Below, piece after piece: positions 1-7,521 of a stretch of DNA of 43,187 bases. Location: NCBI GenBank assembly GCA_036172265.1, contig JASFBA010000028.1:1-43187 (forward strand), in the 5' to 3' direction. Position numbers and translations under genes: made by a program. The stretch comes from JASFBA01 sp036172265. Lineage in GTDB: Bacteria > Chloroflexota > Chloroflexia > DTKN01. How positions within the stretch are numbered: the first letter of the stretch is position 1; each line of letters starts with the position of its first letter. The notes under the pieces are model-generated. The model saw only the letters and a program-made list of their open reading frames with translations. It searched no databases and was not told the DNA's origin.

Positions 1-35
1 CCACCGTTCCCAGCGGCAAACAATACGAGGCGACG

Positions 36-152
36 ATGGGTGCCGTTCCGCTCTATGACGACCTGGGGGCCGACTACGACCGTTTTGTGGACTGGGAAAG
101 CCGGCTGAGGTTTGAACTTCCGGCCATCGAACGGTTGTTGAAAGTTCGGTAA
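36..152 (+). pseudogene. N-terminal stub of a class I SAM methyltransferase (38 codons)
   Basis: An ATG with GAGG just upstream opens a 38-residue frame beginning MGAVPLYDDLGADYDRFV and continuing DWESRLRFELP. This is what I recognise as the first segment of small Chloroflexota SAM methyltransferases (Y-D-x-L-A-x-x-Y-D-R-F-V-D-W-E-x-R). A TAA follows exactly where the glycine-rich motif I (DxGCGTG) should begin, and no methyltransferase core follows in any frame. The end of the frame overlaps a possible promoter for the next gene. It reads as a 5-prime remnant left by a deletion, although a translated micropeptide cannot be excluded. The family is a recognition call made without alignment. 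Confidence 0.55.
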
Positions 153-155
153 AAT
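127..155 (+). promoter_or_regulatory. Possible sigma70-type promoter for the aminotransferase gene
   Basis: TCGAAC (127-132), a 17-bp spacer and TAAAAT (150-155). The -35 box is weaker than others in this window. It lies inside the methyltransferase stub, about 86 bases before the aminotransferase start. Confidence 0.4.
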
Positions 156-240
156 CTGGGCCTCTTGGCGGTTCCAAAACTCGATGCCTTTACGCCTTTG
201 GTTATGAGGCCGGGCTGTACGGTAAACAGAGGGGGAAACA

Positions 241-1355
241 TGGATCTGGCTGCCTACCGGAGCGAGTTTCCCATCGCCCGAACCTGGGCCTATCTGAACC
301 ATGCCGCCGTGGCTCCACTGCCCAGGCGGGTGGTGCGGGCGATGAAGCGTTTCCTCCGGGACCGGCAGAAGGGAGAACTGGGGTTGAAGGTTTGGCCGCC
401 GCCGGTGATGGCCGAGGCCCGGGCGCTTTCGGCCCGCCTCCTGAACGCCTCTCCCGAGGAGATCGCCTTCGTGGGCTCGACAAGCGATGGGTTGAACCTG
501 GCCGCGCAGGCCCTGCCCATCGGGCCGGGGGATAACGTGATCCTCTGCGATATGGAGTTCCCGGCCAACGTCTATCCCTGGCTCAACCTGCAGAGGCGGG
601 GGGTGGAGGTACGCATCGTCCCTCACGACAGGGGAGGCCTGACCCCGGAGCGGCTGGCCGAATACCTGGACGAGCGCACCCGTGTGGTCACGGTAAGTTC
701 GGTGCAGTTCCTTTCCGGCTTCCGTGCCGATCTCCCGGCCCTGGCCCGCCTGGCCCATGAGGCCGGTGCCGCCCTAGTGGTGGATGCCATCCAGTCGCTG
801 GGGGTTATCCCGATGGATGTGCGCGTTGCCGGGGTGGACATCCTGGCCGCCAACGGGGCCAAGTGGCTTCTGTCTCCCATCGGCATCACCATTCTCTATG
901 TACGCCGGGAGTGGATCGAACGCCTCCATCCGGTCTATGCCTACTACCGTGCCGTTCTTTCCCCGGAACCTTACCTGCACTATGACTGGACGCTCCGCTC
1001 CGACGCCCGGCGCTTCGAGCCTTCCAGCCCCAATGTGGACGGCATCTACGGCCTGCATGCCGCCCTCTCCCTCCTCCTGGAGGTCGGCATCGAGCGCATC
1101 CAGGAGCATATCCTTGACCTGACCGACCGGCTGCTGGCCGGGTTGGAGACTCTGGGGGTGGAAATCCTTACCCCCCGGGAGCGCGAGAGGCGGGCCGGCA
1201 TTGTCTCCTTCCGCACCGCGGAGGTGGTGCGGGACTATAGCCGCTTGCGGAAGGCGCGGGTGCTCGTCTCCTTGCGCGAGGGCTACCTGCGCGTTTCCCC
1301 CCATTTCTACAACCTGCCGGCCGAGGTCGACCGCCTGCTGGAAGCCCTGGGATGA
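241..1355 (+). CDS. PLP-dependent aminotransferase class V-fold enzyme (cysteine desulfurase/isopenicillin N epimerase-like)
   Basis: A 371-residue fold-type I PLP enzyme. Visible landmarks are YLNHAAVAPLP near residue 18, the cofactor-ring aspartate in VVDAIQS (D182), and the Schiff-base lysine in ANGAKW (K208). The C-terminal RVSPHFYN is typical of the class V family. No cysteine occupies the mobile-loop region (FEPSSPN, about residues 259-265) where cysteine desulfurases carry their nucleophile, so NifS/SufS-type desulfuration is unlikely. A PLP lyase, epimerase or aminotransferase of unknown substrate fits better. I chose ATG 241, preceded by AGAGGGGGAAAC; an upstream TTG at 165 is in frame but would add a non-family leader. 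It appears monocistronic. Confidence 0.85.
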
Positions 1356-1364
1356 GGAACCTGA

Positions 1365-1393
1365 TGGACATCCCTCGGGCCGCCTGGTAGAAT
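1365..1393 (+). promoter_or_regulatory. Promoter for the Ig-like repeat gene
   Basis: TGGACA (1365-1370), 17-bp spacer, TAGAAT (1388-1393). It starts about 50 bases upstream of the ATG at 1444, in the gap after the aminotransferase gene. Confidence 0.6.
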
Positions 1394-1443
1394 TTCGGTC
1401 GGGGGGTGGTTGGGCAAGTTGGGTAGGGCAAAAGAGGAACGAT

Positions 1444-2097
1444 ATGGCAACTGGGCGAACGGCTAGGAAATGTATTACTGTGCCCCAGGTCGCTCCTATC
1501 TTCACCAGCACGCCGATCACCACGGCCGTCCAGGACATGCTCTACACCTACACCGCCGCTACAGAAGACATAAACGGCGATGCGCTTACTCTCACTGCCC
1601 CTGTCCTTCCGGCCTGGCTTGTACTCCTGGACCACGGTGACGGCACGGCAACGCTTTCCGGGACGCCCACCAATGCCGAGGTGGGGGAACATCCCGTCGT
1701 CCTCCAAGTGGCCGACAGTGCCGGCCTGACCGACACCCAGGTCTTTACCATTACCGTAGCCAATGTCAACGATGCCCCCTTATTCACCAGTGTGCCGGTG
1801 ATGACCGCCACCCAGGGCCTGCCTTACACCTACACCGTCGTCGCCGACGATCCTGACCTGATCTATGGCGACGCCCTCACCATCACCGCGCCTACCCTTC
1901 CGGCCTGGCTTATGCTCCTGGACCATGGCGACGGCACGGCCACGCTTTTCGGGGTGCCACCCATGGCCGGTGATTATCCCGTCGTGTTGCGTGTAACCGA
2001 TCGCGGGGGGCTTTTCGCCGAGCAATCTTTTACCATCGCCGCGAGGGCAAGGCCGTTCTGCATCTATCTGCCGCTGGTGTTCAAAAACGCGCCGTAG
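1444..2097 (+). CDS. Putative Ig-like (He_PIG/cadherin-like) repeat protein with C-terminal YLPLVFK tail; likely a fragment of a larger exported protein
   Basis: 217 residues with two tandem copies of an Ig/cadherin-like module of about 95 residues. Each starts PxFTSxPxxTATQ (or TAVQ), continues LPAWLxLLDHGDGTATL(S/F)G and closes with PVVLxVxD plus QxFTI. The C-terminus is IYLPLVFKNAP, matching the YLPLV-x-K ending of another secreted protein in this window (41850-42161). No signal peptide precedes the repeats: the first residues are MATGRTARKC. The gene therefore looks like the 3-prime part of a longer cell-surface protein, or an exported protein with an unrecognised route. Start ATG 1444 follows AGAGGAACGAT. 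Function is probably adhesive or structural; no enzymatic motif is visible. Confidence 0.6.
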   Translation: MATGRTARKCITVPQVAPIFTSTPITTAVQDMLYTYTAATEDINGDALTLTAPVLPAWLVLLDHGDGTATLSGTPTNAEVGEHPVVLQVADSAGLTDTQVFTITVANVNDAPLFTSVPVMTATQGLPYTYTVVADDPDLIYGDALTITAPTLPAWLMLLDHGDGTATLFGVPPMAGDYPVVLRVTDRGGLFAEQSFTIAARARPFCIYLPLVFKNAP

Positions 2098-2108
2098 ACG
2101 TGCCAAGT

Positions 2109-2133
2109 AGGGGCGCAGCACCACTGCGCCCCT
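2109..2133 (+). terminator. Perfect 10-bp hairpin downstream of the Ig-like gene
   Basis: AGGGGCGCAG, loop CACCA, CTGCGCCCCT: a perfect stem starting 11 bases after the stop codon at 2097. No T-run follows, so it may be a 3-prime stabilising hairpin or a dispersed palindromic repeat rather than an efficient intrinsic terminator. Confidence 0.5.
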
Positions 2134-2487
2134 CTGACATCCACTCATAAATGGCCGTCTGCGCAATATCGGTGTACAATGGGCCCACCGATTGACGCGG
2201 AGGGCCTATCACGGAATGGCAGGCAGCCGGGGAAGATCCACAACTGGGGGTCGGTGCTATTGAGGGAATAGCCCAGGTAGTTGTATCATGGAATGGCAGG
2301 CAGCCGGGGAAGATCCTCAACCCTGGGCCCGTTCCAGATGATCGGCGACAAACGTACCGGCGTGACGCCGGCCGAGACGATCCACAGCATCATTGGCTAC
2401 ATCGCCGAACGTGGCTCACTACCGCCCCGTATCGCCGCTCTCTTGGGTATTCTGCCCCCGAGAAGGGGTTATAAGCGGATGTCAGGT
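2134..2487. other. Intergenic region with a duplicated 33-bp block and no convincing gene
   Basis: About 350 bases separate the hairpin from the promoter of the toxin-antitoxin pair. Apart from the direct repeat, the longest frame reads from 2281 or 2338 to 2502 (containing AETIHSIIGYIAERG). I do not recognise it, it has no good ribosome-binding site, and it overlaps the next promoter. It may be a gene remnant. Confidence 0.4.
2207..2316. repeat. Direct repeat, two 33-bp copies 77 bp apart
   Basis: Copies lie at 2207-2239 and 2284-2316 and share the 27-base core GGAATGGCAGGCAGC...GATCC exactly, with one mismatch in the five bases to its left (TATCAC versus TATCAT). Similarity decays to the right. 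Only two copies are present, so this is not a CRISPR array. Confidence 0.8.
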
Positions 2488-2516
2488 TTGACAGAAGCCT
2501 GACGGCGTGATAAGAT
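2488..2516 (+). promoter_or_regulatory. Strong promoter for the first HEPN/MNT pair
   Basis: Consensus TTGACA (2488-2493), exactly 17 bp, TAAGAT (2511-2516). The leader to the TTG start at 2572 is about 50 bases. Confidence 0.75.
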
Positions 2517-2571
2517 TCTAGCCGAAATCTGTAGAAGGTGTCGTTTGCGCCGTTTGAAAGGAGGGGTGCAT

Positions 2572-3081
2572 TTGGGCTTACAGAATCGCGAATTTCGCCC
2601 CGGAAGATGGCCTGATTTCCAGGTCCTGGGCAGGTTGTTCCAAAGGTACCCCGACATCCTGGCCGTTTACCTGTTTGGGTCGTCTGCGGCAGGAAGCCCG
2701 CACACGGAGAGCGACCTGGACCTGGCGATCCTTCCCCGGCAGAGTTCGGTCCGTGCCAGGAAGTTGGAGATTCTCACCGACCTGGCGCGGCATGGTTTCT
2801 GCAACATAGACCTGGTCTTTTTGGATACGGAGGACATTGTCCTGAAGTACGAGGCGATCCGTCAAAACCGACTGGTTTACCAGGCGGAGGATTTTGACCG
2901 GGGGGCAACCTATTCCAGGATTGTGCGCCAGTACCTGGACTTTGTCCCCTACCTGGAAGTGCAGCGAAAAGCCTACAAGAGGAGGGCGCTCCTTGGTCCG
3001 GGCGGAAGTGATTCGCAAGCGACTGAACAAGTTGGACGAGTACCTGGGCATTCTGCGCGGTCTACAGAGGTACACGTTTGA
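2572..3081 (+). CDS. mntA: MntA-type minimal nucleotidyltransferase antitoxin (type VII toxin-antitoxin)
   Basis: A 169-residue minimal nucleotidyltransferase. The hallmark GSX10DXD is complete: G36-S37, ten residues, D48-x-D50 (LFGSSAAG...SDLDLAI), and a third acidic strand follows in NIDLVFLD. In the characterised family the antitoxin AMPylates tyrosine in its HEPN partner and so neutralises it; that role is by homology. Start TTG 2572 is preceded by AAAGGAGGGG, whereas the frame upstream lacks a good site. The recognisable domain ends near residue 143 (YKRRAL). The last 28 residues or so, beginning GPGGSD, are not family-like and lie over the start of the downstream hepT in another frame, suggesting a lost stop codon. 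Confidence 0.85.
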   Translation: MGLQNREFRPGRWPDFQVLGRLFQRYPDILAVYLFGSSAAGSPHTESDLDLAILPRQSSVRARKLEILTDLARHGFCNIDLVFLDTEDIVLKYEAIRQNRLVYQAEDFDRGATYSRIVRQYLDFVPYLEVQRKAYKRRALLGPGGSDSQATEQVGRVPGHSARSTEVHV

Positions 3082-3406
3082 GGAGTTTGTGGGCGACCCT
3101 GAGCGTTACGGTAGCGCTGAGCGCTTTTTGCAGTTGGCCATCGAGGCGATTACCGATATGGGGGGACACGTGATCGCCGAGTTGAACCTAGGTGTGGTCA
3201 ACTGGTATAGCGATATTCCTACCATCCTGGCCGAGAAGGGACACATTCCCGCAGATTTGCAGGAAAAGTGGATTCGGATGTTGGGGTTCCGGAACATCCT
3301 GGTCCACGAGTATCTGGATGTGGATCGCCGCATTGTCTACGAGGTCCTGCAGGAGCGCCTGGAAGACATCGAGGCGTTCAAGCAGGTCTTTGTCCAATTC
3401 CTCTGA
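2993..3406 (+). CDS. hepT: HepT-type HEPN toxin ribonuclease
   Basis: 137-residue all-helical HEPN protein (DUF86/HepT family). The catalytic RX4HXY motif is intact: R100-NILV-H105-E-Y107 within FRNILVHEYL. HEPN proteins of this type act as RNases, and the tyrosine in the motif is the AMPylation target of MntA partners. I place the start at TTG 2993, eight bases after AGAGGAGGGC, which gives a family-length protein starting MVRAEVIRKRL; GTG 3008 is an alternative. The start lies 89 bases inside the antitoxin frame, so the pair is likely translationally coupled. Antitoxin-first order is typical for these modules. Confidence 0.85.
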   Translation: MVRAEVIRKRLNKLDEYLGILRGLQRYTFEEFVGDPERYGSAERFLQLAIEAITDMGGHVIAELNLGVVNWYSDIPTILAEKGHIPADLQEKWIRMLGFRNILVHEYLDVDRRIVYEVLQERLEDIEAFKQVFVQFL

Positions 3407-3499
3407 TTGTTCGCCCCCGTTCTGCGGCTTGCTGGCCCTCGCCGGCTTCCGCCGCGTCGCGTCAAATCAAAACCCCCTTGCCTTCGGCATAGAACTGTT

Positions 3500-3528
3500 T
3501 TGACAGGCCGGCCGGCCTGTGCTAAGAT
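3500..3528 (+). promoter_or_regulatory. Strong promoter with a palindrome in its spacer
   Basis: Consensus TTGACA (3500-3505), 17-bp spacer, TAAGAT (3523-3528). The 16-bp perfect palindrome CAGGCCGGCCGGCCTG (3504-3519) overlaps the end of the -35 box and fills most of the spacer, a classic operator position. GGCCGG is also generally common in this genome, so the palindrome may be incidental. Confidence 0.7.
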
Positions 3529-3534
3529 AGGCTG

Positions 3535-3566
3535 TGCACCGCCGCCCTGGGGTGGTGCATCTTTTC
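3535..3566 (+). promoter_or_regulatory. Possible 5-prime leader hairpin (attenuator-like)
   Basis: TGCACC (3535-3540) pairs with GGTGCA (3554-3559), with further CCC/GGG pairing inside, followed by TCTTTTC. It would sit at the very 5-prime end of the transcript from the promoter just upstream. Weakly supported. Confidence 0.3.
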
Positions 3567-3624
3567 GGGGGATGCCGGGGCTTGGGGGTATTCTGTGGCC
3601 TCTGGCATCCTTCCGTGGAGCGGA

Positions 3625-3981
3625 ATGTTGGGCGTCACCTACCTGGAAGGCCTCGTAACCGGCCCTACCGGGAAACGGGCGACCGTGCGCTTCCTGGTGG
3701 ACAGCGGGGCGACCTACACTCTGCTGCCCGCGGAGGTCTGGCAAGACCTTGGGTTGGAGCCGAAGCGTTCGGCCGTCTTCACCCTGGCCGATGGCACGAT
3801 GCTGGAGCGCCGGATTTCCGAATGTCACCTGGCACTGCCCCAGGGTGAGGGGCACACGCCGGTCATCCTGGGGGAACCGGGGGATCAGGCGCTCCTGGGG
3901 GTGGTGACCCTGGAAATCCTCGGCCTGATCCTGAACCCCTTTACCCGAGAGTTGCAGCCGATGCGGTTGCTTCTGGCTTAA
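3625..3981 (+). CDS. Retropepsin-like (clan AA) aspartic protease family protein
   Basis: 118 residues with one aspartic protease active-site motif, FLVDSGATYTLLP (D-S-G near residue 26), followed by the expected hydrophobic and glycine pattern and ALLGVVTLEILGLILNP near the C-terminus. Single-lobe bacterial retropepsins must dimerise to form an active site; no signal peptide or membrane segment is seen, so it is probably cytosolic. Start ATG 3625 gives the family-like N-terminus MLGVTYLEG; a GTG at 3595 would add ten residues. It has its own promoter, about 97 bases upstream of the ATG. Substrate unknown; proteolytic activity is inferred from the motif only. Confidence 0.8.
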   Translation: MLGVTYLEGLVTGPTGKRATVRFLVDSGATYTLLPAEVWQDLGLEPKRSAVFTLADGTMLERRISECHLALPQGEGHTPVILGEPGDQALLGVVTLEILGLILNPFTRELQPMRLLLA

Positions 3982-4059
3982 GGGGAACGATTTTCCTGGA
4001 GACACGCTTATCCGCCAGGGGTGCATCCGATGCGGCTGTTTCCGGTCTGAGGGGAACCG

Positions 4060-4608
4060 ATGAAATTACGAGAAAAGAACATTCTGGTTACCGGCGGAGC
4101 CGGGTTCATTGGTAGCCATCTGGTGGATCGTCTGATCCGCGAGGAACCGGCCGGTCTAGTTGTCGTGGACAATTTTTTCCTGGGACACGAGGAAAATCTA
4201 GCAGAAGCCCGGAAATTTTTTCCGGAACTGAAGGTCTACCGCCTGGATGCTTCTGATTTGGCAGCCATGCACCAGGTAGTAAAGGCTGAGCAAATTGATG
4301 TCGTCTTTAACTTGGCTGTCGTTCCCCTGCCTACATCGCTCCAATATCCCGTCTGGACCATCGAGACCAATGTGGGTATCGCCACTACCTTGCTCGCGGA
4401 AAAAGACGTCGGACCTCAGGTCATCGTAGTGCTGTCCGGTGTGGAGAAGCGTCTCCTGGTGACGCCGCCACAGCGCGCGGCTGACCACTGCCGCTTTGAT
4501 GAACTGGGGCCGCGCCCCAACGATCGAGACGACCTTCATGTTGCCCCCGTCCGGCTGCCCGGACTCCACGGTTGTATGCCCGATGGAAAGCGTTGTCAAC
4601 TCGTTTGA
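4060..4608 (+). pseudogene. Truncated NAD-dependent sugar epimerase/dehydratase (5-prime fragment)
   Basis: Residues 1-112 or so are a good extended-SDR nucleotide-sugar epimerase N-terminus: ILVTGGAGFIGSHL (Rossmann glycine motif), VVVDNFFLG, and VFNLAVVPLPTSLQYP followed by TNVGIATTLL. Family members run to about 310 residues and carry a catalytic YxxxK; here similarity stops near base 4397. The remaining 70 residues read antisense through a wecB fragment, so the natural C-terminus and the catalytic tyrosine/lysine are absent. ATG 4060 follows TGAGGGGAACCG. The enzyme cannot be functional as written. The neighbouring glycan genes suggest it once belonged to that pathway. Confidence 0.8.
4390..4539 (-). 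pseudogene. wecB: 5-prime stub of UDP-N-acetylglucosamine 2-epimerase (wecB-like)
   Basis: Reading left from ATG at 4539, about 48 residues match the WecB N-terminus: MKVVSIVGARPQFIKAA, then ETLLHTGQHYDD and SDVFF. WecB proteins are about 370 residues; here the next bases are the antisense of the epimerase fragment. The junction is near 4397. The stub sits divergently from the flippase gene, so an intact ancestor probably stood head-to-head with the glycan operon. Confidence 0.75.
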
Positions 4609-4633
4609 CGGTTGTTTGAGGGGATAGTAAAAT
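4605..4633 (+). promoter_or_regulatory. Promoter of the glycan operon
   Basis: TTGACG (4605-4610), 17-bp spacer, TAAAAT (4628-4633), about 55 bases before the first possible flippase start. Confidence 0.7.
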
Positions 4634-4686
4634 AGGAAGGCTCTCGGGCAGAAAGACCGACCGAGCAAGCCCGGCGAACCGGCAGG

Positions 4687-6198
4687 ATGCCCCCAAGTCG
4701 GGGATTTGAGAAAATGGGACAAGACGCGCAATCGGCCCCGAGCGACCAAGACAAATCCACGGAAGGCGTGCAGCTTGTTGGCGGAAGCGGACGCGTTCGC
4801 CTCCTGGCCGAGCGCTGGCTTGTTCGGTCGATGTCCTATCTTCCGGGCTTGGGCCGGGGCGGACGCTTCACGCGTCAGGTGATGGTAACCCTTTTCTCCC
4901 AGGTGCTCACCCTAGGGTTCACGCTGGCGACCTCGGCGATCGTGGCCCGCTGGCTGGGGCAGGAAGGGAAGGGGATCGTGGTGCTCGCGTTGCTGGTACC
5001 GGGGTTGCTCGCGCTGTTCTTGGAAGGGGGAATAGCAGCCGCGAACGTCTACTTCGCCGGTTCGCGCCAAATTGGGGTAGCCGCCCTGGCCCAGAACACG
5101 CTCGCGTACCTGTTGATGGTGCTACCCTTGGGGGCCGCCGTATTCGCGGTGTTATTCAATACCGGCTGGTTAGAGAAACTTGTCCCCGGGGTCCCTTTGT
5201 GGCTCTTGCTTATCTCGGTGCTAGAGTTCCCCTTTCGGTTGTTGATTAATGCCTTCTGCGGCATCCTCCGGGGTCTCCAGCGTATCACCCTTGTCAACCT
5301 CGTGACCCTGCTCGATGGCCTGATTACCTTCCTTTTTACGGTCTTGCTGGTGATCGTCCTCCGGATAGGACCCGCGGGGGCGCTCCTGGCTTCCCTGGCT
5401 GCTGTGTTGGTGAACACGGTTTGGGTGAGCGTCTTCGTGCGCCGCTACGGAGGCTGCCTGTTTCCGCGCTGGAACCGGCCGGTCTTGGGTGCCACCTTTT
5501 TCTACGGTGTACGGGGATACATTGCTAACATCCTGACGTTCTTCAACTATCGCTTGGATATGCTCCTGGTGAACCAATTTCTGAGTCCGGCTGAAGTAGG
5601 GGTCTACAGTGTTTCCACACGTTTGGCAGAGCTGCTATGGTACTTCCCGAACGCCGTGTCCTTTGTGCTTTTCCCGAAGGCAGCGGCCTCTCAAGTGAGG
5701 GAGATGATCCAGTTTACCCCGCGAGTGTTGCGGGCCACGCTTGTCCTGACCGCCGGAGGCGCGCTATTGCTGGCGCTGCTTGGCCGTCCGTTAATCGTGG
5801 GAATTTACTCATCCAGTTTTGCCAGCGCCTACCTGCCGCTGCTTCTTCTTCTTCCGGGAGTTGTTCTCCTCGGGGGAGAGAAGGTATTGTCCACCCAGGT
5901 GGCCGGCCGGGGATATCCTCACTACAATTCAATCGCCTCTGTTGTGGGATTGGTCTTTACTGTGATGTTTGACCTGACGCTTATCCCTCGCTACGGAGTT
6001 GCCGGGGCTTCTGTGGCTTCGACACTGGCCTACGGGTCAACCTTCGTCGCTTCGTTCTTCTTGTATGCCCTAGCGACTCGACGGACCGTTTTGCGGGAAT
6101 CTGTAGAACCAGAAGGTGCCCCCTCCGAGAAGGGCATGCACACATCGAGGATACAATACGTTGATGAAAGCGATGAAACCGCGGGCAGCCATAGGTGA
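4687..6198 (+). CDS. Polysaccharide/lipid-linked oligosaccharide flippase (MOP superfamily, Wzx-like)
   Basis: A 503-residue polytopic membrane protein. A hydrophilic N-terminus of about 60 residues is followed by some 12-14 hydrophobic segments. RFTRQVMVTLFSQVLTLGFTL into ATSAIVARWLGQEGKG is the typical first helix and loop of O-antigen flippases, and the middle RLDMLLVNQFLSPAEVGVYSVS is a family hallmark. The role would be to flip lipid-linked saccharide units across the cytoplasmic membrane. ATG 4714 (after GGGGATTTGAG) is an alternative start. It is first in a plus-strand operon with glycosyltransferases. Local base composition is more AT-rich than the flanks, suggesting acquisition by transfer. 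Confidence 0.85.
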   Translation: MPPSRGFEKMGQDAQSAPSDQDKSTEGVQLVGGSGRVRLLAERWLVRSMSYLPGLGRGGRFTRQVMVTLFSQVLTLGFTLATSAIVARWLGQEGKGIVVLALLVPGLLALFLEGGIAAANVYFAGSRQIGVAALAQNTLAYLLMVLPLGAAVFAVLFNTGWLEKLVPGVPLWLLLISVLEFPFRLLINAFCGILRGLQRITLVNLVTLLDGLITFLFTVLLVIVLRIGPAGALLASLAAVLVNTVWVSVFVRRYGGCLFPRWNRPVLGATFFYGVRGYIANILTFFNYRLDMLLVNQFLSPAEVGVYSVSTRLAELLWYFPNAVSFVLFPKAAASQVREMIQFTPRVLRATLVLTAGGALLLALLGRPLIVGIYSSSFASAYLPLLLLLPGVVLLGGEKVLSTQVAGRGYPHYNSIASVVGLVFTVMFDLTLIPRYGVAGASVASTLAYGSTFVASFFLYALATRRTVLRESVEPEGAPSEKGMHTSRIQYVDESDETAGSHR

Positions 6199-7306
6199 AC
6201 AGACAGCCCAAAGTCGTATCCGCGCAGCGGGCGGTGCGATCCTTTTTGTTTCTCGTAGTAGTAGTCCCGAGCTACACGGCGGAGGCAAGATACGCCGTGA
6301 CCTGCTGGAGGCCGCACGTCGCGCTGGATTCGAACAAGTGTTGGTTCCGGGAAGTCGGGGGCGCTATTTTACTGCTCTCGTCCGTCTGAGATTTCCTCGG
6401 GGCAGCGTCATAGTCCTACCTTACCCGGGCATTCCAAGTATCCGGAAGGGTAGCGTGAGGGGTTTCGCATCCTTAGGCGAAGCCGTTCTGCTGATCTTGA
6501 AGAAATGGAGTAGGCGTCTCCGGCTGTTTCTGTACGTTTACGATTTGCCCATTGAGCAACAGGAAGCTTTCGGGGGCTTCCCACCCCACTTGTCTACCCG
6601 CATGACAGAGGCACTGCTCTTTCGAGCTGCGGACGTCATTGGAGTTATGGGCAGCGAAATGGAGCGTGTCATTCGACAGCGGCACACTCTGCTCTCCGGC
6701 CACTTTGTTCATTATGGTTTTCTTCCATACTATGCCCCCTGCATGCCAAAGAGCTCCACACCTGGGCATTCACGAAGGGTAGCCTTTGTTGGCAACTTGA
6801 GCCGAAGGCGGATAGATTCTCTTGTCAAGACACTGCCCCAGGAGCAAGGCATCGAGTACTGTTTCTATGGCCCTGATGGGGACTGGTTGGAGGAAATCAG
6901 GGAAGATTTCCGATGGTATGGCGCATTCAACACCGATGAGTTGTCTTTGGTACTCAATGAAACAGCCGACTTCGGGCTGGTGCTTTACGATACTGCTAAT
7001 GTTGCGCAGCTCCGTTATATGCATATGGCAACTACATCGAAATTCTTCGCCTATGTCTACGCCGGGTTGCCAATTCTGTCGTACTCGTATCGACATATCG
7101 CACAGGTAATCCAGACATATGGTCTGGGGTATGTCTTTGACGATCCCATCCGGCTTGTCAGCATTGTCCTTGGTATTGACGAAGACAGGTATCGTGCGAC
7201 GGCACAACGAGTGGCGCAGTTTGCCTACGAGTTGGCATCCCGGAATACGCTTGCAGAGTTTGTCGAGACTGGACTCGCCTTAGTAAACCAATCTACTCCT
7301 CGATAG
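6164..7306 (+). CDS. Glycosyltransferase (GT-B, GT4-like)
   Basis: About 380 residues. Support comes from the C-terminal donor-binding half: VAFVGNLSRRR, the phosphate/ribose-binding stretch TTSKFFAYVYAGLPIL, and GLGYVFDD. The N-terminal half is poorly conserved, with ILFVSRSSSPELHGGGKIRRDLL in the acceptor-side Rossmann strand. The layout resembles galactofuranosyl- and other GT4-like transferases of capsule and O-antigen clusters; donor and acceptor are unknown. I use ATG 6164 (MKAMKPR), which overlaps the flippase end by 35 bases; 6116 and 6176 are alternatives. This is the most AT-rich gene in the cluster and has less G/C at third codon positions than its neighbours. Confidence 0.75.
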   Translation: MKAMKPRAAIGEQTAQSRIRAAGGAILFVSRSSSPELHGGGKIRRDLLEAARRAGFEQVLVPGSRGRYFTALVRLRFPRGSVIVLPYPGIPSIRKGSVRGFASLGEAVLLILKKWSRRLRLFLYVYDLPIEQQEAFGGFPPHLSTRMTEALLFRAADVIGVMGSEMERVIRQRHTLLSGHFVHYGFLPYYAPCMPKSSTPGHSRRVAFVGNLSRRRIDSLVKTLPQEQGIEYCFYGPDGDWLEEIREDFRWYGAFNTDELSLVLNETADFGLVLYDTANVAQLRYMHMATTSKFFAYVYAGLPILSYSYRHIAQVIQTYGLGYVFDDPIRLVSIVLGIDEDRYRATAQRVAQFAYELASRNTLAEFVETGLALVNQSTPR

Positions 7307-7521
7307 GGCCAAGGTTCAGTAGGACCACAGCTCAACATCCGATGATCTCGACGAGCGGCGGCTTAGTAGCTTGTGAGACCCTTGGGGATCGAGACGGTGG
7401 CCCTAAAATGGGACTGTATTCACCGTGAAGCAACGATCCAAGCGGCCAAGGGTGTGTCGGTGTAGCCCTAGCGCACCCCCGAGCTCGCCACAGTTGCGCG
7501 TCTTTTTGAGGAGTGGGAAGC
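7307..7521. other. 215-bp gap inside the glycan cluster with a weak promoter
   Basis: TTGGGG (7382-7387), 16 bp, TAAAAT (7404-7409) could restart transcription ahead of the next glycosyltransferase. TAGGGCC (7305-7311) and GGCCCTA (7399-7405) form a long-range inverted repeat. No gene is seen. Confidence 0.35.

Noticed and set aside
36..1355. TTG 165 as the start of the aminotransferase
   Set aside because: The extra 25 residues are not family-like and ATG 241 has a much better ribosome-binding site.
241..1355. Cysteine desulfurase annotation
   Set aside because: Fold-type I PLP residues are present but the catalytic cysteine is absent from the expected loop.
2207..2316. Two-copy repeat as a minimal CRISPR
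   Set aside because: Only two copies, no cas genes in the window, repeat not palindromic.
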